DNA of 64,000 nucleotides from an uncultured Marinifilum sp. (GTDB lineage: Bacteria > Bacteroidota > Bacteroidia > Bacteroidales > Marinifilaceae): assembly GCF_963677195.1 (NCBI RefSeq), contig NZ_OY781918.1, positions 2,344,923 through 2,408,922 on the forward strand. Direction: 5' to 3'. Position 1 is the first letter of the stretch. The number at the start of each line of letters is the position of its first letter. This document shows, one piece after another, positions 63,613 to 64,000 of this stretch. Made by a program: the position numbers and the translations under genes. The notes beneath the pieces were generated by a model. The model was not told where the DNA came from, did not search any database, and saw nothing but the letters and a program-made list of their open reading frames with translations.

Positions 63613-63681
63613 GTGACCCCGAAGGAGTCAGAGATTTATAGCACTTCAGTGCTATAAATCTGCGACCCCGTGTGGGGTAGA
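63613..63681. repeat. REP-like palindromic element
   Basis: A 12-bp inverted repeat GATTTATAGCAC / GTGCTATAAATC with loop ttca (63633-63660), flanked by GACCCCG on both sides. No gene. Confidence 0.55.
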
Positions 63682-63703
63682 ATCATCTGTTAATCGATTC
63701 ATT

Positions 63704-64000
63704 TTAAAAATTAAACTTCAATTTCACTCCTGTATCGCGGTGATGTTTGCCATCGAAACTCCACACCACTTCCACATCAAGCAGAAGGAAAATCTGCGAT
63801 AAGCCATAACCTACTTCCCAGTAGTTTTGTTTATCGGTATGAGTTAGGTAATTGGCAAATAATTTTTCCTGAATGGCAAGTGAGTTGTTTAAAATAGGCA
63901 AGCGTTTAAGTATCAAACGATCGGAGGTATATTGTAAATGTGCTTCCAGGTAATCTTCGTTTGTGGAGTGTTTGTAGTAATCCAGCAATCGGAAGCTATC
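63704..64000 (-). CDS. C-terminal part of a DUF5686-family outer-membrane protein (partial)
   Basis: The frame is open from the window edge (64000) to the stop at 63704, about 98 residues. LLDYYKHSTNEDYLEAHLQY and the final barrel strand HRDTGVKLKFNF (C-terminal aromatic) match the DUF5686/carboxypeptidase-like regulatory family of beta-barrel proteins. The start is outside the window; the internal TTG at 63988 is not a true start. Confidence 0.7.
   Translation of the reverse strand, partial: DSFRLLDYYKHSTNEDYLEAHLQYTSDRLILKRLPILNNSLAIQEKLFANYLTHTDKQNYWEVGYGLSQIFLLLDVEVVWSFDGKHHRDTGVKLKFNF

Overview
The window is AT-rich DNA from a member of the Bacteroidota, most likely a marine Marinilabiliales/Marinifilaceae-type organism (the lineage is an inference). 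The support is the Bacteroidota -7 promoter element TAnnTTTG upstream of several genes (50446, 48616, 55945), almost no Shine-Dalgarno sequences, DUF5686, LytTR and ISAon1-type genes, and Bacteroidota-style tyrosine recombinases.

Bases 1-20.5 kb are an accessory chromosomal region devoted to redox and detoxification chemistry. Its centre is a minus-strand reductive dehalogenase cluster: RdhA (10730-12166, TAT signal and two Fe-S motifs), the small membrane anchor RdhB (10391-10708), a separate FAD/NAD(P) ferredoxin-reductase-like protein (9536-10234) and an RdhC-type FMN/Fe-S membrane protein (8223-9413). Around it lie a flavin/ferredoxin fusion, two AhpD-like carboxymuconolactone decarboxylase-family proteins, a DsrE protein, a nitroreductase, quinone-reductase-like SDRs, an exported tandem OsmC protein, two exported degenerate metallo-beta-lactamase-fold proteins, an Fsr-like MFS exporter, an aldo/keto reductase and three AraC-family regulators. 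Six promoters here, including that of rdhA, share two TACC-type half-sites exactly 21 bp apart, with a -7-like box a fixed 27 bp after the second. This looks like one AraC-type regulon linking reductive dehalogenation to quinone and oxidant defence. An IS200-like pseudogene with flanking hairpins (15.6-16.3 kb) and an IS982-family insertion (20566-21604) interrupt the region.

Bases 22135-46780 are a genomic island of about 24.6 kb. It is bounded by a 21-bp direct repeat that forms the 3' end of the intact tRNA-Ser(TGA) at 46761-46845 and recurs next to an integrase at 22315. The left part is phage- or plasmid-like: integrase, S24 repressor, HTH/excisionase-like protein, filamentous-phage gpII-like replication initiator, small zinc-ribbon and HTH genes with ATGA overlaps, and repeat modules. 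Behind these are hypothetical genes, a DUF4468 protein and a RES-domain protein, then a cargo of SDR/epimerase, histidine kinase, CPBP-like, acyltransferase, DedA/COG2426-like and class II fumarase genes. The right end holds a second, frameshifted integrase beside half a tRNA-Pro, a gene remnant, and an ISL3/ISAon1-type IS whose two frames could be joined by a +1 frameshift at UUU UAA.

Bases 46.8-64 kb look like core chromosome: a divergent MoeA paralogue, a zinc-type CDF exporter, a phosphoglycolate-phosphatase-like HAD protein, the threonine operon (Thr-rich leader peptide, thrA, thrB, thrC), HU, TrmH, a LytTR response regulator, a class III aminotransferase, a DPP III-like M49 peptidase, an exported M28 peptidase, and the end of a DUF5686 protein at the window edge.
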